Below, one piece after another: positions 8,046-17,456 of a DNA stretch of 64,000 nucleotides (its first letter is position 1; each line of letters opens with the position of its first letter). Origin of the DNA: Comamonas sp. lk (GTDB taxonomy: Bacteria; Pseudomonadota; Gammaproteobacteria; Burkholderiales; Burkholderiaceae_C); assembly GCF_900564145.1 (NCBI RefSeq), contig NZ_UOOB01000001.1, positions 4,058,243 to 4,122,242 on the forward strand. Direction: 5' to 3'. Both the position numbers and the translations under genes were made by a program. The notes under the pieces were generated by a model, which saw nothing but the letters and a program-made list of their open reading frames with translations, was not told where the DNA came from and did no database searches.

Positions 8046-9041
8046 TTGGCAACTATAAGACATCGATCAATAGAAGTTATTAATGACTTTGACTCCAGTA
8101 AATCTAACTACGAGCCATCAAATTTCGTTTCGGTTTTCGATATCAAAAAACCGATATCATTTAAATCCCTCGCAAAGAAATATATTGAAATACATTCCAT
8201 CTCGGATCAAGAAGCAGTTTTTAAGAAATTTATTTATTACTATTTTATTTGGAAATTATCCACAGAAATTCTTCTCCATATGGAAGAAACCCGGGAGTCA
8301 ACGGTCAAAAAATGGTGGGGCACAACAAATGAAAATACCAATCCTTTTAAGACAAAATGCATATTAAACAAAGCAAATTTTGCATATGAAAAAAATCTGC
8401 TTACCACCAAGCATCATTTATCACTCAAATCAACCTACTTCAGCTTATTGTTTTTATGCGTAAAAATAGAGCGCTTATGGACTATGAATATCACAATCAG
8501 CGATGAATATTTCACAAAATTTATAAAAAACGAAATTCCTCATGATAAAAATATTTCTGAGGACTTAAAAAACTCTACAGGATATCTTTTTAGAAGACTC
8601 CTAATCACTTCCAAAAAATTACTCGAATTATCAGCTCAGAAAAAAGGCATCCCAATAGATGAGCACATAAGAAGGCAAAGATCATCCAAAGCGGGCGCTG
8701 CAAGAAATAATGGAAGGCAAGAGTTGATCAATGAATTCAAAAAGTTATTTACTCAAATTGAATTGAATTTAAATACACCACTTAAAGACACCAACAAAAG
8801 CAACCTAAAAAATGGAAAAATCAAAAATTTTAAAAATCTCTATGATTGCTTCTACCTAGAATTTATTCAGATAATAAGAGAATATCAAAAATCTGCTAAG
8901 CAAAATAATAAAAACTATGGATTAACACTTCAAGCAGATAATCTCGATACTAAATTTAAAGATTGGTCAAAAAGGGATGAAGATTTCAGAGTATTAATTG
9001 ATAAAATATACAACTCTGATATGCCAAACAAAAAAAAATAG
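8046..9041 (+). CDS. Hypothetical AT-rich cargo protein
   Basis: A 331-residue protein, rich in Lys, Asn and Ile, with no family I recognise. The frame begins at a TTG (8046); no good Shine-Dalgarno is visible and no nearby ATG fits better. It appears soluble and mostly helical, with a basic patch (EHIRRQRSSKAGAARNNGRQELINEFKKLF). The very low GC, against a GC-rich neighbourhood, marks it as horizontally acquired. It is convergent with the DUF3987/Gp2 module, the position where satellite elements often carry accessory or defence cargo; that role is only inferred. Confidence 0.6.
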   Translation: MATIRHRSIEVINDFDSSKSNYEPSNFVSVFDIKKPISFKSLAKKYIEIHSISDQEAVFKKFIYYYFIWKLSTEILLHMEETRESTVKKWWGTTNENTNPFKTKCILNKANFAYEKNLLTTKHHLSLKSTYFSLLFLCVKIERLWTMNITISDEYFTKFIKNEIPHDKNISEDLKNSTGYLFRRLLITSKKLLELSAQKKGIPIDEHIRRQRSSKAGAARNNGRQELINEFKKLFTQIELNLNTPLKDTNKSNLKNGKIKNFKNLYDCFYLEFIQIIREYQKSAKQNNKNYGLTLQADNLDTKFKDWSKRDEDFRVLIDKIYNSDMPNKKK

Positions 9042-9060
9042 CGCCCCGTGGTAGGGCGCT
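9040..9060 (-). terminator. Rho-independent terminator for the DUF3987 operon
   Basis: A 7-bp perfect stem, AGCGCCC with GGGCGCT around a 7-nt loop, is followed on the minus strand by a run of T. It sits between the two convergent transcription units and mainly serves the leftward operon. Confidence 0.75.
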
Positions 9061-9076
9061 ATAAACATATCAAATA

Positions 9077-10408
9077 TTAAAATTTACCCGATAAATTATT
9101 GGCAATTGTTGTGTTTTTTGGATTCATAGCTGCGATTGATGCGGCCGTCAAAACTACATTCTTGCGCGTGTTCATCGGATAAAAACCAACCTTGCCTTCA
9201 AGCTCCAGTTGGTCAAGCGCCATGTCAAGTTGATCGGCTTTACGCAGACTCAGCGGTGCACTACGGATTAACGTGTTGCGAGGCGTCGCAGTGGCGTTGT
9301 ACTTGACTGCACGGCGCATCAGATAGTCATAGAGCGTCCGTGCCAATTCTTGCTGCAACGCCTCCTGAGGAAGCTTTCCGAAGCCCGCCCGGGCTTGCAC
9401 CAGATGCCATTGGACGATGTCAATCGCAGCCTCCATCGACGTACGTTCGATCATCTCCTGCGGGGCTGTAAACCACTGCAACACACCAGCCAAACGCAGT
9501 GCCTGCTCCCCGGCTCTGCGTACAAACGGACGAATGCTGTTCCATACCCCATCCTGCAGCAGCATTTCCCATTCCTCAAGAGCCTGTTTCCACAATTGTT
9601 CAGCATCAGCGACAAGCCGCATCTTGCTGCGGGGCTTGCCATGCATGAAGATCACCTTGTAGTCCTGCATCAGCGCTTTGGTGCGCTCATGAAATTCGTG
9701 GCTATGGAGATTCATGCTGCACGGCGGTGGAGGAACCGACAAAGGCATTGAAGCAAACGACATAAGCATGCGCGGCAAAAGCCCCGACTCGATCAAATAA
9801 GCGCCTTTGTCACCTTTCATCATGCGACTGAAGGTCAAGTCCTGGACCAGCATGCAAAGCGCACCACGTGTATCAGCCACATAGGTGAATCCACGGGTAC
9901 GGTTGAGATCGCGAATGTCTGCACCATCGTAACGTTTGCACAGTGAAGGCACGACCAGGTTGCGGGTCAATATGCTCCCTTCATCCAAGGCATAGAACAA
10001 GGACTTGGCCCCCTTGGCGTAAACATCGACCACGCCTTTTTCCGTTGCCTCCTCCAGCAAAAAGGGGTGCGCGCCCCAGTCACGAAAGCTCATCTCCGGA
10101 TCAGGATAGCCCTCCATGCCCCGCTCGAACTCCTCCATGCCACGACAGGCCAGTTTCAGCACCGTGGACTTGCGATCACCAGACAAAGCGACGACGCCGG
10201 TGAACAGACTGGTGGGCATGTCAGTGCCGAACGGGGTCAGGACATCTGCCACGCCTTGCACTGCCGCCGAGGCCACACTCACGGCCACAGGGCCGACCAA
10301 GGCATCGTTGGCCTGGGTCGCATGCATCACGCAGTAGACGAAATCGCGCATCATCGGCGGCAAGGATTCCGTCGGATAAAGCAGCTGACCTTCTTTCAAA
10401 ACACTCAT
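9077..10408 (-). CDS. DUF3987 (YfjI-like) primase/helicase-associated protein
   Basis: About 443 residues from the ATG at 10408, which follows a good ribosome-binding site (gggagagaag) and overlaps the stop of the upstream Gp2 gene as ATGA. The pattern TSLFTGVVALSGDRKSTVLKLACRGMEEFE matches the divergent P-loop of DUF3987 proteins, which read SGxRKS instead of GxxGxGKS. The mid-part has LDEGSILTRNLVVPSLCKRYDGADIRDLNRTRG, also typical. DUF3987 proteins occur in phage satellites and plasmids as putative replication proteins. Coupling with the HUH protein suggests joint action at the element's origin. Confidence 0.7.
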   Translation of the reverse strand: MSVLKEGQLLYPTESLPPMMRDFVYCVMHATQANDALVGPVAVSVASAAVQGVADVLTPFGTDMPTSLFTGVVALSGDRKSTVLKLACRGMEEFERGMEGYPDPEMSFRDWGAHPFLLEEATEKGVVDVYAKGAKSLFYALDEGSILTRNLVVPSLCKRYDGADIRDLNRTRGFTYVADTRGALCMLVQDLTFSRMMKGDKGAYLIESGLLPRMLMSFASMPLSVPPPPCSMNLHSHEFHERTKALMQDYKVIFMHGKPRSKMRLVADAEQLWKQALEEWEMLLQDGVWNSIRPFVRRAGEQALRLAGVLQWFTAPQEMIERTSMEAAIDIVQWHLVQARAGFGKLPQEALQQELARTLYDYLMRRAVKYNATATPRNTLIRSAPLSLRKADQLDMALDQLELEGKVGFYPMNTRKNVVLTAASIAAMNPKNTTIANNLSGKF

Positions 10409-11619
10409 TTCTTCTCTCCCTTCACCTTGCGACCACCTTGAGGGCCGCGCACCTGCTTGATATCTGCCTCTGTCATCGTTTTGCTTCTCTGGGGGCCACG
10501 TTTCTTGCACGATTCATTGCGAAGCTGATTGCCTCCGAAGCTGTGCATATTTCCCGGCATACGCAACTTGAGGAAGTAATCCACCTTGGTCAGATAGTCG
10601 GCATAGACACCTACGATTTCCCACAGCTGCGGATCGTGATAATCAATCACGCGCAATATGGGCTCACCTTTAGACTGGATGGCGTTGACGTTCCAGATGT
10701 AGGATTTCTCGTTATCAATTACAGTTTTCCACATCTCCGCTATGGCACGAGCTGCCCTGATGCGATACTGATGCTTGGAACCATTCAAGCCAATCATCCA
10801 GTGCAGATGCAGGCCACGTTGGGCACCAAACTCGATCTTCCAAAAGTAAAAAGCCAGATCCGATCCATAGCGTTTCTTGAGAAGTTTAAGCATGGCATCG
10901 CGATGCTCGATCACATCCATTAATTTATTCTCGAAATCTTCTTGATCTTTAAATCTTGCGCGTAAGTCAGGGATTGAATGGAGTAGCCCCCAATCCAGAC
11001 GAATCAGTAGGATCTTTGAAAATTTCTTCCACGCTTTACGGGTGACCTTCATCACCTGGCCGTAGCGCTTTGTAGCGTTTGTGCGATAGTTTTTTACAGC
11101 ATCACGCATCCCTTTGTTCAAAAGCATTTTGCGCAATGCAAGTGCCAACTCATTGAATGCAGATTGAGCCAACTGCAACTCGCAATCGTTCAATGTCAGA
11201 AACTCCTGCATTCCCATTCCTAGCAAGACACAGTTCTCAGTACCTCCATCCTGAGAGCCTTTATTCAAAAGAAAGGCGCACGTAGTCTCGATGATTCCTG
11301 CAACCATCGGATTAATATCAAGGCAGCTCCAAACTCCTACATCCTTTTCTTGCAGAAGCTGTGTGCCAACCTCATCCACCAAGGTGATAAGTGCACCAGC
11401 AAACTTCGGTATATATTTTGATTTTTTCAGCTTGTGATCATTACTCCCAAAAGGGTCCTTGTAGTTGTGCTTGATGAGATGCTGAATCAACTCATCAAGG
11501 GCACGCCTCATTCCGGGACCTTCAAAGCCAGGAAGATGATTTTCATCATCATCTTTCGCGTATTCCAGCAGAATGTTCTTATGCACAACGGAGTTATGCA
11601 TGACGTAGTGTGACTTCAT
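10405..11619 (-). CDS. Inovirus-Gp2/YagK-family HUH replication protein
   Basis: A 404-residue protein. Its second half, AFYFWKIEFGAQRGLHLHWMIGLNGSKHQYRI, has the RGLHLH motif, an HUH metal-binding pair, inside the inovirus Gp2 / YagK-YfjJ C-terminal domain. Such proteins are putative rolling-circle nickases of satellites and integrative elements. The N-terminal ~180 residues are helical and without known motif. The gene is coupled by a 4-base overlap to the DUF3987 gene. The intergenic region upstream contains a long inverted repeat that could be its nicking site. Confidence 0.75.
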   Translation of the reverse strand: MKSHYVMHNSVVHKNILLEYAKDDDENHLPGFEGPGMRRALDELIQHLIKHNYKDPFGSNDHKLKKSKYIPKFAGALITLVDEVGTQLLQEKDVGVWSCLDINPMVAGIIETTCAFLLNKGSQDGGTENCVLLGMGMQEFLTLNDCELQLAQSAFNELALALRKMLLNKGMRDAVKNYRTNATKRYGQVMKVTRKAWKKFSKILLIRLDWGLLHSIPDLRARFKDQEDFENKLMDVIEHRDAMLKLLKKRYGSDLAFYFWKIEFGAQRGLHLHWMIGLNGSKHQYRIRAARAIAEMWKTVIDNEKSYIWNVNAIQSKGEPILRVIDYHDPQLWEIVGVYADYLTKVDYFLKLRMPGNMHSFGGNQLRNESCKKRGPQRSKTMTEADIKQVRGPQGGRKVKGEKK

Positions 11620-11744
11620 AGGTAATAATCTACTTAATGGATTTTCTCTTTCTCTTTGATATATTTCTCTTATATATCTTGGTTACTAAGAAACCGAGTT
11701 TATTGATTGAATTTCGTTTATCCATCAGCGTTAAATATTCCGTA

Positions 11745-11771
11745 CTCCACGAAGGATTAACCTTCATGGAG
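11745..11771. repeat. 11-bp inverted repeat upstream of the HUH gene
   Basis: CTCCACGAAGG and CCTTCATGGAG surround a 5-nt loop (ATTAA) with one mismatch. It lies between the AlpA-like gene and the HUH gene, about 125 bp upstream of the latter. It could be a replication origin hairpin or an operator. Confidence 0.5.
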
Positions 11772-11817
11772 GGGTAAATTCACACGTGAGTGGTTCCAGG
11801 TATTTAGTACCCCTAAA

Positions 11818-12384
11818 TCAGCAAGCTTGTTGCTTCTTCTTCAAGTGCTCGATGTAGTCATACACATCCGACAGCACCCATCCCACCGCCTTTGCGCCAA
11901 GGCGAATGGGCTTCGGAAACATGGGGTCGTAGTACTTGGATTTGGGATTGATGCGCAGATACACCGTGGAGCGAGAAATCCCTAGCGCCTTCAGAAGTTG
12001 ACGCAGGCGGAGGATAGTGTTCAAACGCATGGCATCGCTGCCTACTGTCGCAACGGTCTGGACCGCTTCCTCATCGCAGAAAGGCGTACGAGAGACTTCT
12101 GCAGTCCGGGAGGCTTGGGAGTAAGCGAGCAAGGACATGCTCGCCTGAGATGCTTGTATAGGGTGGAAGCTGCGCTCCATCAGGCTCTTGGATTGAGGTG
12201 CGTAAGGAGTGTGGTTCATGGCAATCAGTTCGTGTTGAAGAGAACCGGATTGCAGCGGAACGACCAATTTCTTTCGAGCCGGTTGCTTGGCTACGAGAAC
12301 AGACTCAAGCATCCATCTTGACTTTTCAATTAATTCGCGATATCGATAAAAATCAACCATCGCGCCCACTTGCAACCTCGTCAT
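11818..12384 (-). CDS. AlpA-like regulator with N-terminal extension
   Basis: The C-terminal ~65 residues, LRQLLKALGISRSTVYLRINPKSKYYDPMFPKPIRLGAKAVGWVLSDVYDYIEHLKKK, form an AlpA/MerR-type winged helix like the excisionase-activators of P4-type satellites. An unusual N-terminal extension without recognised domain precedes it; most AlpA proteins have only 70-90 residues. I chose the ATG at 12384 for a weak upstream AGG; the frame is open to 12513, so the start is uncertain. It probably activates the downstream replication genes and may promote excision. Confidence 0.7.
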   Translation of the reverse strand: MTRLQVGAMVDFYRYRELIEKSRWMLESVLVAKQPARKKLVVPLQSGSLQHELIAMNHTPYAPQSKSLMERSFHPIQASQASMSLLAYSQASRTAEVSRTPFCDEEAVQTVATVGSDAMRLNTILRLRQLLKALGISRSTVYLRINPKSKYYDPMFPKPIRLGAKAVGWVLSDVYDYIEHLKKKQQAC

Positions 12385-12708
12385 GCGAACCTGCGAAAGG
12401 TCGCCAACATTTAGTTCCCCCACATTGGAGAAATCGAGTGTTTCGGGCGCATGCGAAAGCTTCGCTTTTTGGCATGCGAAGCCGCATGTGATGCCAGGCT
12501 TGTGACACATCACAAGCTGCGTGATATCGAGACAAACGCCTCTTCGAGCTCTCCCAAAAAGCTGATTCTTTCAATCAACTTTTTTTCAACCACATATCAC
12601 CGACCTGAGCAGACGCCGTTCTGCCGACCAGGTCATGGTGATGCGCCTGCCTCCCTCACGACAGGCGCTCCAGCACCTGGCTTCTTGTCTTTCTTCCAAG
12701 GAGCTTTG

Positions 12709-13080
12709 ATGCCTTTTTCCTCTATCCCTCCCACCTGCCCCCTGTGCCATAGCCCACGGGTCGTCTCCCGCAACTGGGCACGCAAGACCGCAGGCGCCAT
12801 CGGCTGCGCCGCCGGTGCCACAGGCGGCTTTGTCGGCGCGCTGCGCGGTGCGCAGATTGGGATTGCCTCGGGCCTGATGACCGGCCCTGCGGGTTCGACC
12901 CTCGGTGGAATTGCGGGTGCGGTTTTAGGCGGCCTGGCTGGCACAGCCATTGGCTGCGAAGTGGGCACGTCGGTGGGCAAAACGATTGATGCCCGCATGC
13001 TGGACAACTTCAAGTGCCTGGAATGCAGGCATGTATTTGCCCGCCAGGAATCGACCTCCGGCTATGCCGATTCCGATTGA
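12709..13080 (+). CDS. Glycine-zipper protein with Cys-pair (zinc-ribbon-like) ends
   Basis: The protein has 123 residues; the start at 12709 follows AAGGAG. Two CxxC pairs (CPLC near residue 10; CLEC near the C-terminus) flank a Gly/Ala-rich core (AGAIGCAAGATGGFVGALRGAQIGIASGLMTGPAGSTLGGIAGAVLGGLAGTAIG) typical of glycine-zipper membrane segments. The pairs could form a split zinc ribbon. It heads a run of plasmid/ICE-type genes; function unknown. Confidence 0.7.
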   Translation: MPFSSIPPTCPLCHSPRVVSRNWARKTAGAIGCAAGATGGFVGALRGAQIGIASGLMTGPAGSTLGGIAGAVLGGLAGTAIGCEVGTSVGKTIDARMLDNFKCLECRHVFARQESTSGYADSD

Positions 13081-13166
13081 GCGATTCACCCGGCTCAGTC
13101 CATTTTCCCTTTTATCCCTCATCTCCCCTTTTGGCTTTTCGCTTCTCTTACTGAAGGAGTTTTCTC

Positions 13167-14159
13167 ATGGCACATCTCATAGAAACCATGGCCTATGCCG
13201 GCCAGACCCCTTGGCATGAACTGGGCCATGCCCTGCCCGCTAAGCAAGGCATCGATGTCTGGGCGCAAGCGGCCGGCATGGATTGGCGTATCCAGGAGAC
13301 GCCTGTGCGCTATCTCGCAACCGATGGCAATTCGGGGCATTCTGGGCTGTCGGGCCTGTATGCCGAGCCCAAGGAGTTTCCCGAGCAGAAGGTGCTGTAC
13401 CGCAGCGATACGCAAGCACCGCTGTCGGTGGTGGGCAGCCGCTACCAGGTAGTGCAGCCCCGTGAGGTGCTGGAGTTCTACCGGGATCTAACCGAAGTCG
13501 CCGGATACGAACTGGAAACCGCCGGCGTGCTCAAGGCCGGACGCAAGTTCTGGGCTCTGGCCCGTACGGGCAAGTCGGCAGCCCTCAAGGGCAAGGATGT
13601 GGTCAACGGCTATTTGCTACTGGCCACCTCCTGCGATGGGACGCTGGCCACGGTGGCGATGCCGACGACGGTGCGGGTGGTGTGCAATAACACGCTGACC
13701 ATTGCGCTGCGCGATGGCGTCGGAGCGGTCAAGGTGCCGCACAGCACGGCTTTCGATGCCCAGGCGGTCAAACGCCAGCTGGGCGTGGCCGTGGGCCAGT
13801 GGGACAGCTTCATGTACCGCATGAAGACCCTGGCCGAGCGCAAGATCAAGACCCATGAGGCGATGAATTATTTCCTCAAGGTGATCTGCAACACGGACCA
13901 GCATTCCGATCCCACGGTAGGCCTGACCAATGAACGGGCCCTCAAGAAGGTGCAGATGCTCTATGAGGGCCACGGCCGGGGGGCTGAGATGCAGGCGGCC
14001 AAGGATACGGCCTGGGGCCTGCTGTGCGCTGTCACGGAGTTTGTGGACCATGAGAAGCAAGCTCGTAGCCAGGACAACCGCCTGGACAGTGCCTGGTTCG
14101 GCCAGGGCGCCGTGATCAAGCAGCGGGCTTTGGACCATGCGCTGCAACTGGTGGCCTGA
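13167..14159 (+). CDS. DUF932 protein
   Basis: A 330-residue protein whose N-terminus MAHLIETMAYAGQTPWHELGHALP is the hallmark of DUF932 proteins of plasmids, ICEs and phages. It is preceded by a good ribosome-binding site (GAAGGAG). DUF932 proteins are abundant in mobile elements and often lie next to YqaJ or recombination genes, as here. Biochemical function is not established. A strong terminator follows, so it may be separately controlled from yqaJ. Confidence 0.85.
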   Translation: MAHLIETMAYAGQTPWHELGHALPAKQGIDVWAQAAGMDWRIQETPVRYLATDGNSGHSGLSGLYAEPKEFPEQKVLYRSDTQAPLSVVGSRYQVVQPREVLEFYRDLTEVAGYELETAGVLKAGRKFWALARTGKSAALKGKDVVNGYLLLATSCDGTLATVAMPTTVRVVCNNTLTIALRDGVGAVKVPHSTAFDAQAVKRQLGVAVGQWDSFMYRMKTLAERKIKTHEAMNYFLKVICNTDQHSDPTVGLTNERALKKVQMLYEGHGRGAEMQAAKDTAWGLLCAVTEFVDHEKQARSQDNRLDSAWFGQGAVIKQRALDHALQLVA

Positions 14160-14248
14160 TCGTGCTTGATCGCTGGCTTTCTTGTCCGTCCTTGGACGGC
14201 ACCCCTTTTTTCTTTCCATCCCTTTTTCCACCTCTCTTCTCACCACCA

Positions 14249-14276
14249 CAAGCCGCCTTTTGAGGCGGCTTTTTTA
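14249..14276 (+). terminator. Rho-independent terminator after the DUF932 gene
   Basis: The perfect 7-bp stem AGCCGCC/GGCGGCT is followed by TTTTTT. A second hairpin (GCCCGC...GCGGGC, 14278-14296) follows at once and ends next to the ribosome-binding site of the YqaJ gene, so it could affect translation of that gene. Confidence 0.8.
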
Positions 14277-14309
14277 TGCCCGCAATTTTTGCGGGCCAAG
14301 GAGTTCTGT

Positions 14310-15374
14310 ATGTCTTTGCATTTGATGAGCCCTTCGGGGCCTGCTGCTCCTGCAGTTCGCTCTACCTCTGCTCCATCCCGCACTCCCCGCAAGGGTGCCG
14401 CCCTGCGCCTGGTGTCCACCAAGGACTTGGAGCGCGAGGACTGGCTGGAGGTGCGCCGCACCGGCATCGGCAGCTCGGATGCGGCAGCGGCCATCGGCCT
14501 CAACCCTTATCAGTCGCAGCTGGAGCTGTGGATGCAAAAGACCGGCAAGGGCGATCTCTTGCCCGCTGTCGATCCCACGGACGACACCAGCCCCATGTTC
14601 TGGGGGACTTTGCTGGAGCCCATCGTGGCGGCCCACTACACCAAGCGCACGGGCCGCAAGGTCCGGCGCGTGAATGCGGTGCTGCAGCATCCCGACTACC
14701 CTTGGATGCTGGCCAATGTGGACCGAGAAGTGATCGGAGCTCCCGATGTGCAGTTGCTGGAATGCAAGACCGCCGGCATCCATGGGGCTCGCCTGTGGCG
14801 CGATGGCGTGCCCGAGTATGTGCAGCTCCAGGTGATGCACCAGCTGGCCGTAACGGGCCAGCGTGCGGCCGATGTGGTGGTGCTGGTGGGCGGGCAGGAA
14901 TTGCGCATCTTCCGCATCGAGCGGGATGAAGCGCTAATTGCACAACTGATTGTGCTGGAGAAGGAATTCTGGGATCTGGTCCAAAGCGGTACAGCACCGG
15001 CCGGCGACGGCTCGGACAGTGCCGAGCAGGCCTTGCGCTGCCTGTATCCCGGTGACAGCGGCGAGCAGGTGGATCTGAGCGAGGACGAGGAGCTCAACAC
15101 TACCTTTGAAGAGTTGCTGCAGGCTCGCTGCGATCTGGACACTGCGCAAAAGCGGGAGGCCCGTTTGCGCCAGCGCATTCAGATGCACATGGGCGAAGCC
15201 AGCAAGGCCTTGTTCGCCTGCGGCGGCTCCGTCACCTGGAAGCGCAGCAAGGACGGGCAGGCCTTCAACAGCAGCCAGTTCGTGCAGGAGCACCCCACGC
15301 TGGCCCAGCGCTATCTGAGTCCACGGGCCGGGTCACGGCGGTTTTGTGTCTATGAGCCGGAAGCCGAGGCTTGA
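14310..15374 (+). CDS. YqaJ-family viral recombinase/exonuclease
   Basis: A 354-residue protein with the lambda-exonuclease-type PD-(D/E)xK fold: WLEVRRTGIGSSDAAAAIGLNPYQSQLELW at the start, TLLEPIVAAHYTKRTGRKVRRVN, and the catalytic core MLANVDREVIGAPDVQLLECKTAG with E-x-K. The C-terminal third is helical. Such enzymes resect DNA 5'-3' and pair with single-strand annealing proteins in Red-type recombination. The next gene is in the position where an annealing partner would be expected. The ATG at 14310 follows AAGGAG. Confidence 0.87.
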   Translation: MSLHLMSPSGPAAPAVRSTSAPSRTPRKGAALRLVSTKDLEREDWLEVRRTGIGSSDAAAAIGLNPYQSQLELWMQKTGKGDLLPAVDPTDDTSPMFWGTLLEPIVAAHYTKRTGRKVRRVNAVLQHPDYPWMLANVDREVIGAPDVQLLECKTAGIHGARLWRDGVPEYVQLQVMHQLAVTGQRAADVVVLVGGQELRIFRIERDEALIAQLIVLEKEFWDLVQSGTAPAGDGSDSAEQALRCLYPGDSGEQVDLSEDEELNTTFEELLQARCDLDTAQKREARLRQRIQMHMGEASKALFACGGSVTWKRSKDGQAFNSSQFVQEHPTLAQRYLSPRAGSRRFCVYEPEAEA

Positions 15375-15693
15375 GCCTCTGGGAAAGGTTCTCACTCCCT
15401 GGGTGGAGGTTAAACGCCGGCCTCTTCAAAGATCCGGCGCCAGACCTGCATCGGCAAGAACCGGACTCGGCGTCGCTTGAGCTCGCGCCTGAACAGGCGC
15501 CCCCTCTCAATGAAGTTGATCCTGGGCTGCATCTCGATTTGATGAGTTTCCAACGCACCCAATCTAGCAGCAAAAAACGGGCGGTTTGTGACATCGCGGT
15601 CCGCCCAGGGATCTCCCTCCTCTCCTTTCTTTACCACTTCCTTTTACCTATCCCTTCCCCGTCCTCCCGGGCCCAGCCCTGGAGGACTTTTTA
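15375..15693. other. Intergenic region without a gene
   Basis: About 320 bp; the only signal I see is the GGAGG ribosome-binding site at its right end. The overlapping short frames show no family features. Confidence 0.4.
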
Positions 15694-16755
15694 TTGGAGC
15701 ATTCCTTGATCAAAGGTTTGATGATCACGCCCCCGGTGATCGGCCGCATCGCCATCGGCAAGGTAGTGGAGCGTAATGGCAAGCGGCTGCCCGAGAAGGA
15801 TGACGAATTCACCATCACCACCCAGGTGCAGTCTCGTGGACAGTGGATCTTGCATCCGCTCGATGAAACACTGCGCCTGACAGCCGACAAAACGCACGGC
15901 GGCATAAAGGAAGGCACGAAGCCTCCCTTGTCTGAGGATAGTGAAGAAAGTGACAGCTGCCTGCAGCCCGTCATCCCGACCCAGCCCTCGCAACGCTCCG
16001 GCAAGCGTTCGCTCAAGGAAAAAATGGGCGTGGCCGCCGATGCTCAGCAGGCAACCGATCCCCAGACTCAGCCTGCAGCGACTACGAGCAATGCCACGGC
16101 AACCACTCCCACCCGGCGAAAGCTGCGCAGCATCCCGGTGCGGGTGCTGTTCAATGATCCCGATCTGAATCTGCGCGCCCACTACACCCTGTTCGACCGC
16201 AGCACGGCCCGGCCTGTGTGCGTCGGCGATGGCGAGAGCTGCAAGCGGGTCACCAGCCAGGGGCTGGCCTCCCTTCCCTGCCCCGGGCCCGATGCCTGCG
16301 CCTTCGGTCAGGATGGCTGCAAGCCCTATGGGCGGCTGAATCTGGTCATTGGCGACAGTGACGAGCTGGGCAGCTTTGTGTTCCGGACCACGGGCTTCAA
16401 CAGCATCCGCACACTTACGGCTCGATTGCAGTACTTCGCTGCCGTGTCAGGCGGGAATCTGGCCGGTATGCCGCTGGAGCTCAAGCTGCGGGGCAAGTCC
16501 ACGACGCAGTCACATCGCTCGGCGATCTACTACGCGGATCTGGTGGTGCGCAGTGGATTGACGCTGAACGAGGCCATTGTGCAGGCCAAGGAGGTATCGG
16601 CACAACGCCAGGCGGCGGGGTTTGATCAGCAGGCTTTGGATGAGGCTGCAAGACAGGGCTATGCGAACGGCAGCTTTGAGGATTCGCCCGAGGAAGCGGA
16701 GGTCATTACCGAGGAATTCTTCCCTGAAGCACCCTCTGCCTCTATCACCAGCTAG
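15694..16755 (+). CDS. 'Hydrolase or metal-binding' mobile-element protein
   Basis: 353 residues starting at a TTG eight bases after GGAGG; an ATG at 15721 gives MITPPVIGRIAIGKVVERNG, the usual beginning of this family. A low-complexity, disordered Ser/Thr/Gln linker (residues ~75-135) separates the N-terminal part from a domain with a Cys cluster (VCVGDGESCKRV...LPCPGPDACAFGQDGCKPYGRL), likely a zinc or metal site. Databases often label such proteins 'hydrolase or metal-binding'. Its position after YqaJ suggests a role in recombination, possibly as annealing partner; this is inference. Confidence 0.65.
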   Translation: MEHSLIKGLMITPPVIGRIAIGKVVERNGKRLPEKDDEFTITTQVQSRGQWILHPLDETLRLTADKTHGGIKEGTKPPLSEDSEESDSCLQPVIPTQPSQRSGKRSLKEKMGVAADAQQATDPQTQPAATTSNATATTPTRRKLRSIPVRVLFNDPDLNLRAHYTLFDRSTARPVCVGDGESCKRVTSQGLASLPCPGPDACAFGQDGCKPYGRLNLVIGDSDELGSFVFRTTGFNSIRTLTARLQYFAAVSGGNLAGMPLELKLRGKSTTQSHRSAIYYADLVVRSGLTLNEAIVQAKEVSAQRQAAGFDQQALDEAARQGYANGSFEDSPEEAEVITEEFFPEAPSASITS

Positions 16756-16794
16756 TTTGCTGTCACTTCCAAGCCGGCCAACTCGCAAGCACCA

Positions 16795-17124
16795 TTAGCG
16801 TAGGCGGCTGCGCTTGATCTCTGGTGGCTGTGCCGCATTGGCCCGACGATCGCCGGTCGGAGCCAGCGAGACATCACTCAGCGGCTCAAACAGCTCAGCC
16901 AACGTCACACCCAGCACATGACAGATGCTGGCCAAGGTTTCGATAGACGGATTGGCAACACCCCGCTCAATCGCGGAGATGTATGTCCTGTCAACCTGCG
17001 CCTCAAAGGCCAAGGTTTCCTGGGACTTGTCGGCTGCATGCCGACATTGCTTCACTCGCCGTCCCAAAGCAATGGAAATAGGCGCAGCCGAGGAAGCCGA
17101 AGAAGTGGCGGAGCGCTTGGTGGT
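16795..17124 (-). CDS. XRE-family transcriptional regulator
   Basis: A classical HTH_3 domain, ALGRRVKQCRHAADKSQETLAFEAQVDRTYISAIERGVANPSIETLASICHVLGVTLAELFEPL, followed by a short basic tail. I favour the ATG at 17124; the frame is open to a TTG at 17157. It is convergent with the preceding recombination genes and could regulate the element or itself. Confidence 0.8.
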   Translation of the reverse strand, partial: TTKRSATSSASSAAPISIALGRRVKQCRHAADKSQETLAFEAQVDRTYISAIERGVANPSIETLASICHVLGVTLAELFEPLSDVSLAPTGDRRANAAQPPEIKRSRLR

Positions 17125-17456
17125 CATTGGCGGGCAGGATGCCCATTTGCAGACCAATTAACGACGCTATATAAACGTCAAATTTTGATGAATATAATCA
17201 TCAGAACAAAAATAAGAAGCCCATCAAAGCTTCAACTTCAACAAGGAAGGGTTGGCATCCATCCCTCTCTCCTTACTTTCCCATTCACCAGTCTCTGCGC
17301 CCTCGGCCAAAGCGAGCGACGGGTTACGAAGCCTGGTGCCCACGCCGTTTTTGAATGGAGATCCACCCAACCCGTCTATCCGTCCTTACTCCGCCCCATG
17401 GCCCGCCTCCAGCGGGCTTTCACATTCAAGACACATCCATAAAGAAGAGGGAAACC

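Noticed and set aside
8083..8367. 94-codon frame overlapping the AT-rich cargo gene
   Set aside because: Fully inside the longer frame at 8046-9041 and with no start signal; AT-rich sequence gives chance frames.
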